DNA of 64,000 bases from Aureimonas glaciei (GTDB lineage: Bacteria; Pseudomonadota; Alphaproteobacteria; Rhizobiales; Rhizobiaceae), in assembly GCF_014643375.1 (NCBI RefSeq), contig NZ_BMJJ01000001.1, forward strand, positions 639,782-703,781, in the 5' to 3' direction. The notes under the pieces are model-generated. The model saw nothing but the letters and a program-made list of their open reading frames with translations, made no database searches and was not told the DNA's origin. The position numbers and the translations under genes are program-made. This document shows, one piece after another, positions 10,625-18,939 of this stretch. Each line of letters opens with the position of its first letter. Positions within the stretch are counted from its first letter, which is position 1.

Positions 10625-11872
10625 TCAGCCGGCGATTGCCTGGGCGGCTGCCAACGGCGGGCCAAAATCCCCGGCCGGCAGCACTGTCACGCGTTCGAGG
10701 CCGAGCCAGCCGGCCATCTGCCGGAGCTCGGTGAGAAGGGCCTCCGCCGTCTCCGCCGGCGCGTGCGGCTCGGCATGGGCCGACAGGACAAAGAGCGTTC
10801 CGGCCTTGCGGTCGGCCTTGAGATCCACCCGCGCCACCAGCCGGTCGCCGAGGAGGAAGGGCAGCACGTAGTAGCCGTGCAGGCGCTTCTCGGCCGGCGT
10901 ATAGATCTCGATGCGGTAGCGGAAGCCAAACAGGCGCTCGGTCCGGGCGCGCTCGAAGACGAGGGGATCGAAGGGCGAGAGCAGCGCCTGAGCCGCGATT
11001 TTTCGCGGCCGCCGGGCTTGTGGGTGGAGGAAGGCCGGCTGCGACCAGCCCTCGACCGTCACCGGAATCAGTGCTCCGGCCTCAACGAGATCGGCGAGGA
11101 GTGGCGGCGTCTCCGCGGCGGAAAGGCGAAAATAGTCGCGCAGGTCCGAGGCGGTGGCGATGCCGAGCGCCCGGGCCGAGGCGAGCAGCAGGGCGCGTTG
11201 CGCCTCGGCCGGTGAGGGCGTCGGCAGCGAGAGGATCGCCGGCGGGATCACCCGCTCGGTCAAGTCGTAGACGCGGGCAAAACTGCGGCGCGTCGCGGTG
11301 GTGATGCGGCCGGACCAGAACAGAAATTCCAGGGCGCGCTTGGTGTCGCTCCAGCCCCACCAGCCGCCGGCGCCGCGCGGCGCCTCGAAATCGCCGGAGG
11401 AGAGCGGGCCTTCCGCCGCGATCCGCTCGAGTACCGCCGCCACGGCCGGGGCCTGCTCGCGGCCGAAAACGGCAAGGCCCTTGTAGATGCCTTCGCCCGC
11501 CGCCGCCCGATCCATGCGCCAGCGCAGCAGCGGCTGCGTCTCCAGCGGCAGGAGCGAGGCCTCGTGCGCCCAATATTCGAACAGTTTGCGCGGTTTCCCC
11601 CAGGCCGCCCGCTCCAACGCTTCCCGCGGATAAGGCCCGAGCCGCGAGAACAGCGGCATGTAGTGCGCCCGCGCAGACACGCTGACCGAGTCGATCTGCA
11701 AGAGCCCCAGCCGGTTGATCGTCCTGTTCATCCGCCGCCAGTCGGCGACTTCCGGCCGCGCTTCGCCAAAACCTTGCGCGGCGAGCGCGATGCGCCGGGC
11801 CGCGGCGGCGGAGATGTGGTCTGCTGTCACTGAGGTCGCGGCCCGTTTTGTATCCCCGAGGGCCGGCACCAT
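10625..11872 (-). CDS. YcaQ/AlkX-type winged-helix DNA glycosylase
   Basis: Member of the HTH_42 (formerly DUF1006) family, whose E. coli member YcaQ (AlkX) unhooks DNA interstrand crosslinks and removes N7-alkylpurines. The 415-residue protein matches the family length (about 400). Near residues 59-61 it has the catalytic Q-hydrophobic-D motif (LLQIDSV), the YcaQ-type variant rather than the QxQ of AlkZ. Further conserved segments are FEYWAHEASLLP, LFWSGRITTA, and the C-terminal LLSPFDPLVFERAR and HGYYVLPFLLGD. The ATG at 11872 has AAGG 7 nt upstream; the TTG at 11896 is a weaker alternative. Confidence 0.85.
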   Translation of the reverse strand: MVPALGDTKRAATSVTADHISAAAARRIALAAQGFGEARPEVADWRRMNRTINRLGLLQIDSVSVSARAHYMPLFSRLGPYPREALERAAWGKPRKLFEYWAHEASLLPLETQPLLRWRMDRAAAGEGIYKGLAVFGREQAPAVAAVLERIAAEGPLSSGDFEAPRGAGGWWGWSDTKRALEFLFWSGRITTATRRSFARVYDLTERVIPPAILSLPTPSPAEAQRALLLASARALGIATASDLRDYFRLSAAETPPLLADLVEAGALIPVTVEGWSQPAFLHPQARRPRKIAAQALLSPFDPLVFERARTERLFGFRYRIEIYTPAEKRLHGYYVLPFLLGDRLVARVDLKADRKAGTLFVLSAHAEPHAPAETAEALLTELRQMAGWLGLERVTVLPAGDFGPPLAAAQAIAG

Positions 11873-11947
11873 GCCGCGCCTTGTCGAACGGATCAAGAAC
11901 GGTCGGGACTACCGTCCCGTGCCGTCACCCTGCGACCCCGCAGAGGC

Positions 11948-13849
11948 CTACCGCCCCAGCGCCCGCTCGATGTCGTCGAGCGCGCTTGAATCCTCGATGG
12001 TGGCGGGCATGTCGAAGGCGTCGCGGTCGACGATCTTCTTCATCGTGCCGCGCAGGATTTTTCCCGAGCGCGTCTTCGGCAGGCGGTCGACGACGATCAC
12101 GCGGCGGAAGGCCGCAACAGGGCCGATGCGCTCGCGCACCAGGGCGACCACCTCGTCCTGGATAGCGTCGGCCGACAAGAGGTTCGAGTTCTTGAGGACG
12201 ACGAAACCGCAGGGGAGTTCGCCCTTCAACTCGTCGCGCATGCCGATGACGGCGCATTCGGCGACGGCCGGATGGGTCGACACCGCCTCCTCCATCTCGC
12301 CCGTCGACAGCCGGTGGCCGGCGACGTTGATGACGTCGTCGGTGCGGCCCATGACGTAGAGATACCCCTCTTGGTCGATCATTCCGGCGTCGGCGGTGGC
12401 GTAGTAGCCGGGATAGGCGTCGAGATAGGCGGAGCGGAAACGATCGTCGGCGTTCCAGAGGGTCGGCAGGGCACCGGGGGGCAGCGGCAGGCGCAGCGCG
12501 ATGGCGCCCATCTCGCCACGGCCGAGTGGTTTGGCGCTCTCGTCGAGGATCTGGATGTAGTAGCCGGGCACGGTCACGCCGGGGCTGCCGTATTTGACCG
12601 GGAGAAGGCCGAGGCCGGCCGGGTTGATGGCGATCGGCCAGCCGCTCTCGGTCTGCCACCAGTGGTCGATCACCGGCACGCCGAGCGCCTTTTCGGCCCA
12701 GCGGATGGTTTCCGTGTCGGCGCGCTCGCCGGCCAGGAACAGCGTGCGGAATTTCGACAGGTCATAAGCCCGGGGCAGCTCGCCCTCCGGATCCTCCTTG
12801 CGGATGCCGCGGATCGCCGTCGGCGCGGTGAACAGGGCGACCACGCCGTGCTCGGCGATGACACGCCAAAAAGTGCCGGCATCGGGCGTGCCGATCGGCT
12901 TGCCCTCGAACAGCACCGCCGTGCAGCCTTTCAGCAGCGGCCCGTAGACGATGTAGGAATGGCCGACGACCCAGCCGACGTCGGAGGCGGCCCACCAGAC
13001 CTCGCCCGCCTTCACGCCGAACAGCGCCTCCATCGACCACTGCAGGGCGACCATGTGGCCGCCATTGTCGCGCACCACGCCCTTCGGCTGGCCGGTCGTG
13101 CCGGAGGTGTAGAGGATGTAGAGCGGGTCGGTCGCTTTCACGGGGGTGCAGGGCACGTCGCGCCCGGCGGCGATCGCCGCCATCGCCTTGTCGCGCAAGC
13201 CCGCCCAGTCGTGGTCGCGACCCTCGGTCATCGCAGCGTGGAGTTGGGGCCGCTGCAGGATGACCGTCGCTTCCGGCTTGTGCGCGGCAAGCTCGATCGC
13301 CTTGTCGAGCAGCGGCTTGTAGGCGACGGTGCGGCCCGGCTCGATGCCGCAGGAGGCCGACAGCACCGCCTTCGGCCGGCAGTCGTCGATGCGGGTGGCG
13401 AGCTCGCGCGCGGCAAAGCCGCCGAAGACGACCGAATGCACGGCGCCGAGCCGGGCGCAGGCGAGCATGGCGATCGCGGCTTCCGGCACCATCGGCATGT
13501 AGATGATGACGCGGTCGCCTTTGGTGACGCCGAGATCCTGAAGGCTCGCCGCGAGCGCTTTGACCTCGGCGAGGAGCTCGGCATAGCTCAGCTTGCGCTG
13601 CGTGCCGGTGACGGGCGAATCGTGGATGATCGCCGTCTGGTCGGCGCGCCCGGCGGCGACGTGCCGGTCGAGGGCGTTGTAGCAGGTGTTGCAGCTGGCA
13701 TCGGGAAACCAGCGGCCGTAGACGCCGGCCTCGGCGTCAAAGGCTTTCGTCGGCGCGTCGACCCAGTCGATCGCCTTCGCCTGTTCCAGCCAGAAACCTT
13801 CGGGATCGGCCTGCCATTCGGCATAGACGGCGTGGTAGCGGCTTTCCAT
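11948..13849 (-). CDS. prpE: propionate--CoA ligase (acetyl/propionyl-CoA synthetase family)
   Basis: Activates propionate (or another short acyl acid) to its CoA ester through an acyl-AMP. The 633 residues show the ACS domain order: N-terminal ACAS_N (RYHAVYAEWQADPEGFW), the P-loop YTSGTTGQPKG, the acyl-pocket region ending in HWWQTESGWP, the hinge motif GRTDDVINVAGHRLSTGE, and the C-terminal catalytic, acetylatable lysine in TRSGKILRGTMKKI. HWWQTESGWP is the PrpE-like form. A strong GGGAGGG precedes the ATG at 13849. It lies 101 bp downstream of the AbfD/HpaB-like gene on the same strand, suggesting a joint role in acyl-CoA catabolism. Confidence 0.9.
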   Translation of the reverse strand: MESRYHAVYAEWQADPEGFWLEQAKAIDWVDAPTKAFDAEAGVYGRWFPDASCNTCYNALDRHVAAGRADQTAIIHDSPVTGTQRKLSYAELLAEVKALAASLQDLGVTKGDRVIIYMPMVPEAAIAMLACARLGAVHSVVFGGFAARELATRIDDCRPKAVLSASCGIEPGRTVAYKPLLDKAIELAAHKPEATVILQRPQLHAAMTEGRDHDWAGLRDKAMAAIAAGRDVPCTPVKATDPLYILYTSGTTGQPKGVVRDNGGHMVALQWSMEALFGVKAGEVWWAASDVGWVVGHSYIVYGPLLKGCTAVLFEGKPIGTPDAGTFWRVIAEHGVVALFTAPTAIRGIRKEDPEGELPRAYDLSKFRTLFLAGERADTETIRWAEKALGVPVIDHWWQTESGWPIAINPAGLGLLPVKYGSPGVTVPGYYIQILDESAKPLGRGEMGAIALRLPLPPGALPTLWNADDRFRSAYLDAYPGYYATADAGMIDQEGYLYVMGRTDDVINVAGHRLSTGEMEEAVSTHPAVAECAVIGMRDELKGELPCGFVVLKNSNLLSADAIQDEVVALVRERIGPVAAFRRVIVVDRLPKTRSGKILRGTMKKIVDRDAFDMPATIEDSSALDDIERALGR

Positions 13850-13950
13850 GATGTCCCTCCCGACGCATCGCGGCTCCCGGCCTCCCAACCGGTAGGGTCG
13901 CCCGACACTGGCGGCCGGTACGTCCCTTGCGCGACTTCACGGGGAGCAAT

Positions 13951-15513
13951 CTATTCGGCGGCGCCCGCCAAGGGAATGGGCCCTTCGTCGGGGCCGGCGA
14001 GCGCCGGCGCGGGCAGGGTGCAGCCTGTGTCGCAGCAGCGGCCCGGCTGCTTCGACACCCGCTGGTTCCCACCGCCGTTCGCCAGCACGCCCCGGTCGAG
14101 CAGTCGCTCGACCAACTCCACCTTCTCGGCGACGGGATAGTGCCGCCAGATCTCGCGCTTCATCGCCTCCGGCGAGCCGCCGCCATGCAGCGAGATCACC
14201 GAATACCAGCCGGCCTGGTGCGAGACGGTGAGGTCCTCGATGAAGCGCGAAACCTCCAGCCGCTGTGCGGCGGGAATGTCCGGCCGTCCGGCGAGGACCG
14301 CGCCGAGCGACGCCTGCGCGGCCGGATTGTGGTCCTCGTCGGGGCCGGGCAGAGCGACGATCAACCCGCCCGAGACGGCATGCGCGATGCGGTGCATGTC
14401 GTAGATCTTGGTCGCCAGCAGCAGCTTGCCGATGTTGGAAAACAGCGCGTCGGGCATGACCGAGCCCGCCGGATCCGCCGTGCCGTAGACTGAGGCGGCG
14501 ACGCCGCAGGCAAAGAAGCTCTCGGTGATGGTGATCAGTTCGACCATCTGGTCGCGAATGTGGCCGTGGAGATCGGGATCGAGCCCGTTCGCCTCGATCA
14601 TCAGGGCGCCGGCCCCGATCAGGAGGTCGCCGAAACCGGCCCGGGCGCCGATGCAGGAATGGCGGTGGTGGGTGGCGTAGGTGGTGGTGAGAAAGCCGCC
14701 TTCCTCGGTCTCGCCGGCGAGAAAGACGCGGTCGTGCGGCACGAAGACGTCGTCGAAGACGACGACCCCGGTCGACTGCCCATACTGCCCGGAAAACTTG
14801 GCCGCGGCCTCGCCGGGTCGACCGGCAGGGCGGGCGATGATGGTCACCCCCTCGGCATCGACCGGCACGGCGCAGGCGACGGCGAAGTCGGCGTCCTCTG
14901 CCGTGTGGGTCCGGCAGGGCATGACCAGGAATTCGTGCACATAGGGCGCAGCGGTGACGATGGCCTTGGTGCCGCGAATGACGATGCCGTCCGGCCGGCG
15001 CTCGGTGATGTGGACATAGACGTCGCGGTTCGCCTGCGCGCCCGGGCGTTTCGACCGGTCGCCCTTGGCGTCGGTCATGGCGATGCCGAGCGTCAGGTCC
15101 TCTTCCTGCACCCGGTCGAGATAGGCGAGGAACCGCTGGTGGTAGTCCGTGCCATGTGCGGCGTCGGTGCGCTTCGTCGCCTGGTAGAAGGCGTTCAGCG
15201 CGTCGTGGGCGAGGTAGCGCTGGGCGCAGCCCGATTCCCGGCAGACCAGCCGCACCGCTTCCAGCTTGTGGAGGAGGTCCTGGGTCGTCCGGTTGACGTG
15301 CAGCATGCGGTTGACGGTGCGCCCCTCCTGATCCGCCGTCATCAGCGTCCGGAATTCCGGCCGGTGGGCGAAATCATAGGTGACGCCGATGGCGTTGATC
15401 CCCGGCCGCAGCGATGGCGCGTCGGCGACGGAGGGAATGGCCTCGCCATTGACGAAAACGCGCGGGCTGTAGCGGCGCAGCGAATCCCGGTAGTCGGCGG
15501 CGGTCATCAGCAT
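13951..15513 (-). CDS. 4-hydroxyphenylacetate 3-hydroxylase / 4-hydroxybutyryl-CoA dehydratase family flavoprotein
   Basis: A 520-residue protein of the HpaB family, collinear with clostridial 4-hydroxybutyryl-CoA dehydratase (AbfD) through most of its length: N-terminal helical domain (LMTAADYRDSLRR), FAD-binding middle (AMTDAKGDRSKRPG, then GVVVFDDVFVPHDRVFLAGE) and C-terminal helical bundle. From remembered AbfD numbering, the [4Fe-4S] ligands Cys99, Cys103, His292 and Cys299 correspond here to C96, Y100, H283 and A290, so two of four ligands are missing and the cluster is unlikely. A Cys-rich tail (GRCCDTGC) replaces the usual end. The ATG at 15513 is preceded by GGAGG. It may oxidise, dehydrate or isomerise an acyl-CoA or aromatic; substrate unknown. 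Confidence 0.75.
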   Translation of the reverse strand: MLMTAADYRDSLRRYSPRVFVNGEAIPSVADAPSLRPGINAIGVTYDFAHRPEFRTLMTADQEGRTVNRMLHVNRTTQDLLHKLEAVRLVCRESGCAQRYLAHDALNAFYQATKRTDAAHGTDYHQRFLAYLDRVQEEDLTLGIAMTDAKGDRSKRPGAQANRDVYVHITERRPDGIVIRGTKAIVTAAPYVHEFLVMPCRTHTAEDADFAVACAVPVDAEGVTIIARPAGRPGEAAAKFSGQYGQSTGVVVFDDVFVPHDRVFLAGETEEGGFLTTTYATHHRHSCIGARAGFGDLLIGAGALMIEANGLDPDLHGHIRDQMVELITITESFFACGVAASVYGTADPAGSVMPDALFSNIGKLLLATKIYDMHRIAHAVSGGLIVALPGPDEDHNPAAQASLGAVLAGRPDIPAAQRLEVSRFIEDLTVSHQAGWYSVISLHGGGSPEAMKREIWRHYPVAEKVELVERLLDRGVLANGGGNQRVSKQPGRCCDTGCTLPAPALAGPDEGPIPLAGAAE

Positions 15514-15547
15514 TTTCGGCAATCCTCCCATGGCTTGCCGGCAAAAA

Positions 15548-15595
15548 TGAACACTGTTAGATTATTCGTCAAGCCGCATTTCCGAGGAGTGTTCA
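15548..15595. promoter_or_regulatory. inverted repeat between flavoprotein and tetR genes, possible operator
   Basis: TGAACACT (15548-15555) is exactly mirrored by AGTGTTCA (15588-15595), the second arm touching the tetR start codon. Inside the first arm is a short near-palindrome, AACACTGTT. The 81-bp divergent interval is the natural place for an autoregulatory TetR operator; the 32-bp spacer is long for one dimer site. Confidence 0.4.
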
Positions 15596-16245
15596 TGGCG
15601 ATCGAAACAGGCGCCGACGCGGCGGCGGCCGGGACGGGCGGGCGGCGCGAGGCTGGCGCCGCCCGCAAGCGCGCGATGATCCTCGACGCCGCAAGGCGGA
15701 TCTTCGAGAGCGAGGGCCTGGAAGGCGCCAGCCTGCGCGCCATCGCCGGCGAGGCCGGCTACACGCCGGCGGCCCTGTACTTCCACTTCGAGTCCAAGGA
15801 AGCGATCTATGCCGAGGTCCTGGCGCAGTCGCTGGACGGCCTGGGCCTCGCCATCGCCGCTTCCGTGGCCGAAGCGCAGGCCCCGGCGGACCGGCTGACG
15901 GCGGCGGCGCTCGCCTTCTTCGACTTCTATGCCGAGCACCCGCGCGATCTCGATCTCGGTTTCTACCTCCTGCGCGGCGGCATGAAACCGCAGGGCCTGG
16001 GGGCCGACCGCGACGCGGCGCTGAACGCGCGGCTCGTCGCCGCGCTGTCGCCGATCGGCGCCACGGCGCGCGCGCTCGGCGCCACCGACGCCGCGGCCGA
16101 GCGCCTGACGGCGGACGTCTTCGCCCATGCCGCCGGCCTGCTCTTGCTGGCACATACCGGTCGCCTGCGCCTGTTCGGCCTGTCCGCCCGCGATCTGATG
16201 GCCGAGCATGTCGCCCTGAAGATCACCGCCCTCACGGTGGCCTGA
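15595..16245 (+). CDS. TetR/AcrR-family transcriptional regulator
   Basis: A 216-residue regulator with an N-terminal helix-turn-helix of TetR type (ILDAARRIFESEGLEGASLRAIAGEAG, then the recognition helix and YFHFESKEAIYAEVL, residues 28-80) and an all-helical ligand domain. The ATG at 15595 is preceded by GAGGAG. It is divergent from the HpaB/AbfD-like gene and prpE, so it most likely represses them and senses an acyl-CoA or related intermediate. That assignment rests on context only. Confidence 0.85.
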   Translation: MAIETGADAAAAGTGGRREAGAARKRAMILDAARRIFESEGLEGASLRAIAGEAGYTPAALYFHFESKEAIYAEVLAQSLDGLGLAIAASVAEAQAPADRLTAAALAFFDFYAEHPRDLDLGFYLLRGGMKPQGLGADRDAALNARLVAALSPIGATARALGATDAAAERLTADVFAHAAGLLLLAHTGRLRLFGLSARDLMAEHVALKITALTVA

Positions 16246-16382
16246 GCCGTCTCGGGCCGAGCCGGGCCGGACACCGGTACGACTTGCTTCCCGTGACCGG
16301 AGATTCACCGGTTCTGCCCGCCGGGTCCCGATTGCCGCCGTCCGAACCATGCCGTTCAATCGACTGTCGGTTCCGGTGGGGG

Positions 16383-17180
16383 ATGGGCATGGGGATGCGC
16401 GTGTCGCTGAGGCTCGCCGTTTGGGTGGCGTCGCTGCTGCCGGCCCCCGCTCTGGCCGGGGCCTGGACCCTGCCGCAAGGCACCGGCCAGGTGATCGTCA
16501 GCGGCTTCTGGGCCGAGGCGATGGAGGCTTTCGACGGCGGTGGCCAGGTGGAAGCGATCCCGCTGTTCCAGAAGGCCGAGATCCATCTCTATGCCGAGTA
16601 TGGCCTGACCGACGGGGTGACGGCCATTCTGCGGACCGAGGCCAAGACCTATGCGAGCGGCGAGGCGCCTTCGCTCGATGCCGCGCGCTTCGGCCTCAGC
16701 GGTGGTGGCGCCCGGCTGCTTCTGTGGGAGGGCGATGGCGCCGTCCTCTCGGCCGAGATCACCGGGCGCGTCGCCACGCCCTTCGACAGGCGCGCCCGGT
16801 CCGAGGAGCGGGGCGGCGAGGTCGAGGCCCTGCTCTTTGCCGGCAAGGGGTTCGGCGTCGGCCGATGGTCCGGCTTTGCCGAGATCCAGGGCGGCTATCG
16901 GCTGGGGCTGGACGGTCGGTCGGACGCCTTTCGGGCCGATCTCACCCTCGGGATCCGGCCGCGGGCGCAGTGGCTCCTTCTGGCCCAGAGCTTCAACACC
17001 CTGGCGGTCGATCACCCGGACGCGGGCTTTGCCGAGCCGACCGAGCACAAGCTGCAGCTCAGCGCGGTCTACGACGTCAACCGGCACCTGTCGCTGCAGG
17101 TCGGGGGCTTGGCCACCCTGGCCGGCCGCGACGCCCTGCAAGAGCGCGCGCTCGTCACCGCCGTCTGGCTGCGTTTCTGA
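16383..17180 (+). CDS. predicted outer-membrane beta-barrel protein, function unknown
   Basis: About 265 residues with a signal peptide (hydrophobic LRLAVWVASLLPAPALAGA) followed by alternating hydrophobic/polar strands and a C-terminal aromatic residue (VTAVWLRF), the signature recognised by the BAM machinery. Repeated segments such as HLYAEYGLTDGVTAILR, FAEIQGGYRL and HKLQLSAVYDVNRHLSLQVG look like transmembrane beta-strands with periplasmic turns. Three in-frame ATGs (16383, 16389, 16395) lie within 15 bp; the first is listed. I do not recognise the family. It is flanked by tetR and the end of the chemotaxis locus and looks like an independent gene. Confidence 0.65.
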   Translation: MGMGMRVSLRLAVWVASLLPAPALAGAWTLPQGTGQVIVSGFWAEAMEAFDGGGQVEAIPLFQKAEIHLYAEYGLTDGVTAILRTEAKTYASGEAPSLDAARFGLSGGGARLLLWEGDGAVLSAEITGRVATPFDRRARSEERGGEVEALLFAGKGFGVGRWSGFAEIQGGYRLGLDGRSDAFRADLTLGIRPRAQWLLLAQSFNTLAVDHPDAGFAEPTEHKLQLSAVYDVNRHLSLQVGGLATLAGRDALQERALVTAVWLRF

Positions 17181-17224
17181 TCCGCGGTCCCGAGCGAGGC
17201 GGCCGGGACGGGGCGAACGGGGCG

Positions 17225-17659
17225 CTAGAAGAAGATGTCGGCGTCGCCGCTGTCCTGGCGCTCGATCTCGGTGGCGGGCACGTCCCGCAGGCGATCGCGC
17301 AGGTCGCTGAGGGAGATCAGCGAGAGCGCCTGCGCGTCGTCGAGGTCCATCTCCTCGGGCGCGGCCATGGCGAGGCAGCCCGTGTAGTCGGAAAGGTTCG
17401 CCAGGATCTGCTGCATCAGATCGATGCCCTGGGTCGCCCGGACATAGTCGGCATTGGCGAGATTGCTGGAGCCGCCGTCGGAGAAGGCGAGATGGTGGAA
17501 CTCGTCGGCCGCGTCCGCCAGCGCGTGCAGTTCGTAGGAGAGGCGGGTCAGGATGGCGTTGACGGTGGTTTTGGGCATCGGCGTTTCCAGGGAGCGCGGC
17601 GTGTCGGCGAAGCCGTCGGCCACGAGCGGGGCGACGAGGATGGGCGAGGACATGGCCAT
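17225..17659 (-). CDS. cheT: CheT-like chemotaxis protein with DXXXQ motif
   Basis: A 144-residue helical protein at the end of the chemotaxis locus, in the position of the Sinorhizobium cheT gene (downstream of cheD). It contains GIDLMQQIL, i.e. a DXXXQ phosphatase-type motif (D80...Q84) as in CheZ/CheX, within a predicted long helix. The ATG at 17659 overlaps the cheD stop as TGATG, implying coupled translation. A second ATG at 17578 (MPKTTVNAIL) would give 117 residues, closer to the size of known CheT, so the true start is uncertain. Likely role: dephosphorylation or control of a CheY; inference from motif and position. Confidence 0.72.
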   Translation of the reverse strand: MAMSSPILVAPLVADGFADTPRSLETPMPKTTVNAILTRLSYELHALADAADEFHHLAFSDGGSSNLANADYVRATQGIDLMQQILANLSDYTGCLAMAAPEEMDLDDAQALSLISLSDLRDRLRDVPATEIERQDSGDADIFF

Positions 17660-18189
17660 CAGAACAGCTCCAGATCGCCGATGGATTTCTGCTGGCGGAC
17701 CGGCGGCGGCGGCGGCAGCACGGCGGACTTGTCGAGGAAGACCTGGCGCGCCCGGCCGGAATGCGGCCAGTATTCGATCCGCCGGCCCTTGTCGCCGCCG
17801 ACATCGCCGCGGGCTTCCATGATGCCTTCGTTGCGCAGGAAGTTGCGCGCGAAGGCGGCGTTCTTGGCGCCGATATCGGACAGGCCCTGGACCGTGCGCG
17901 CGCCGCCGAAGAGTTTCGCCTCGATGCGCTCGCGGCGGGCGCCCTGCTTCAAGAGGCCGTTGATCAACAGCTCCATCAGGTAGAGCCCGTAGCTTTCGGC
18001 TCGGCTCTGTCCCTCGCCGCCGCCCGGCAGCAGAAAGTGGTTCATGCCGCCGACGCCGGCGACGGGGTCGCGCATGCAGGCCGCGACGCAGGAGCCGAGC
18101 AGGGTGGTGAGGACGAGATCCTCGCCGCTCCCCCATTTGGCTTCACCCTGGATGATGTTGAGGCGCCGACGCGCGATCATTTCGCTCAT
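17659..18189 (-). CDS. cheD: chemoreceptor glutamine deamidase
   Basis: Deamidates glutamines in methyl-accepting receptors, tuning adaptation. The 176 residues contain the papain-like triad context: T28/T29 with C34 in [11 protein letters not shown] and H51 in MNHFLLPGG, followed by [20 protein letters not shown] typical of CheD. A Pro-rich tail (PPPPPVRQQ) follows the catalytic domain. It starts 2 nt after the cheY2 stop and overlaps cheT by the TGATG arrangement. Confidence 0.93.
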   Translation of the reverse strand: MSEMIARRRLNIIQGEAKWGSGEDLVLTTLLGSCVAACMRDPVAGVGGMNHFLLPGGGEGQSRAESYGLYLMELLINGLLKQGARRERIEAKLFGGARTVQGLSDIGAKNAAFARNFLRNEGIMEARGDVGGDKGRRIEYWPHSGRARQVFLDKSAVLPPPPPVRQQKSIGDLELF

Positions 18190-18191
18190 GA

Positions 18192-18581
18192 CTATTGCAG
18201 CTTTCCGACGACGGCTTCGATGGTCTTCTGCAGCACCGGCACGGAGATCGGCTTGACCAGGAAATTGTTGACGCCGAGGGCGGCGGCCTTCTGCACGAGC
18301 TCGCGGTCGCCGCGGCCGGTGAGGATGATGAAGGGCGTCTTCTTCGTCGGCGGATAGGAGCGCACCGCCTTCAGGAGCTGCAGGCCGTCGACCTTGGGCA
18401 TGTTGAAGTCGGAGATGATGATGTGACACGGCGCGCTCATCAGCATCTTCAGCGCCTCCTCGCCGTCCACGGCCATCGTGATCTGCGAAATGCCCAGCTG
18501 GTCGAGCGCGTCGCGGATCAGCATACGGCTGGTGCGCTGGTCGTCGACGATCAGCACTTTCAGTTGCGACTTGAAGGCCAT
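18192..18581 (-). CDS. cheY2: chemotaxis response regulator CheY (second copy)
   Basis: A 129-residue single receiver domain that would carry the phosphoryl group from CheA to the flagellar switch. The acidic pocket is DD (13-14), the phosphoacceptor is D58 ([11 protein letters not shown]), the Thr is in ILTGRGD and the Lys in NNFLVKP. The start at ATG 18581 is chosen because the longer frame has no receiver homology. It is unusual in being 358 bp from cheB, with terminator-like structure between, so it probably heads its own transcript with cheD and cheT. Confidence 0.92.
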   Translation of the reverse strand: MAFKSQLKVLIVDDQRTSRMLIRDALDQLGISQITMAVDGEEALKMLMSAPCHIIISDFNMPKVDGLQLLKAVRSYPPTKKTPFIILTGRGDRELVQKAAALGVNNFLVKPISVPVLQKTIEAVVGKLQ

Positions 18582-18939
18582 ACCTTCGTTCCTTCTCAAT
18601 ACTCGAATGCCGGTTGCGGAGATCGACCGGCCGCATCCGGGTAGCACCACGTTCTCGGGAAGCGTTCACCGTCTCACGACCGTGATGGACCTGTCTCTCC
18701 CCTCGGGTGAAGGCGACGACTCGCCCAGTCCAGTCTATTCAATCCGATCGGCCTTAACAAAATGCCTGCCAGCGTACTGCAAAATTGGCAGAAAAGTATC
18801 TCCGGACAAAGTGATCATGGAGAGGAAGCTTATAATGTGCTGTACTTAAGGCATTGGGAGTAAGTCTCTGCTTGAAAAAATCGAGCCTGCCCCAAGCCGG
18901 GCCGAAGCCCGAATGTTTCTGGCAATTTCTTGGGTAGCG
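18582..18939. other. 358-bp gap between cheB and cheY2, promoter region
   Basis: No coding signal. Noticeably more AT-rich than its surroundings in 18740-18880, on the cheY2 side of the terminator candidate at 18875-18911. Read on the minus strand it contains TTATAA-like and TTGT-like boxes, consistent with a promoter for cheY2-cheD-cheT. I cannot fix the exact promoter by eye. Confidence 0.5.
18875..18911 (-). terminator. possible rho-independent terminator after cheB
   Basis: On the minus strand, downstream of cheB, there is a CGGGC-TTCG-GCCCG tetraloop hairpin (18898-18911). A weaker GCCC/GGGC pairing follows, then TTTTTT (18880-18875). The distance from the first stem to the T-run is long, so efficiency is uncertain. 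Confidence 0.45.

Noticed and set aside
12272-14140. Long plus-strand open frame opposite prpE and the flavoprotein gene
   Set aside because: Composition is an Arg/Gly/Asp-rich shadow of a high-GC gene; prpE on the other strand has full family motifs.
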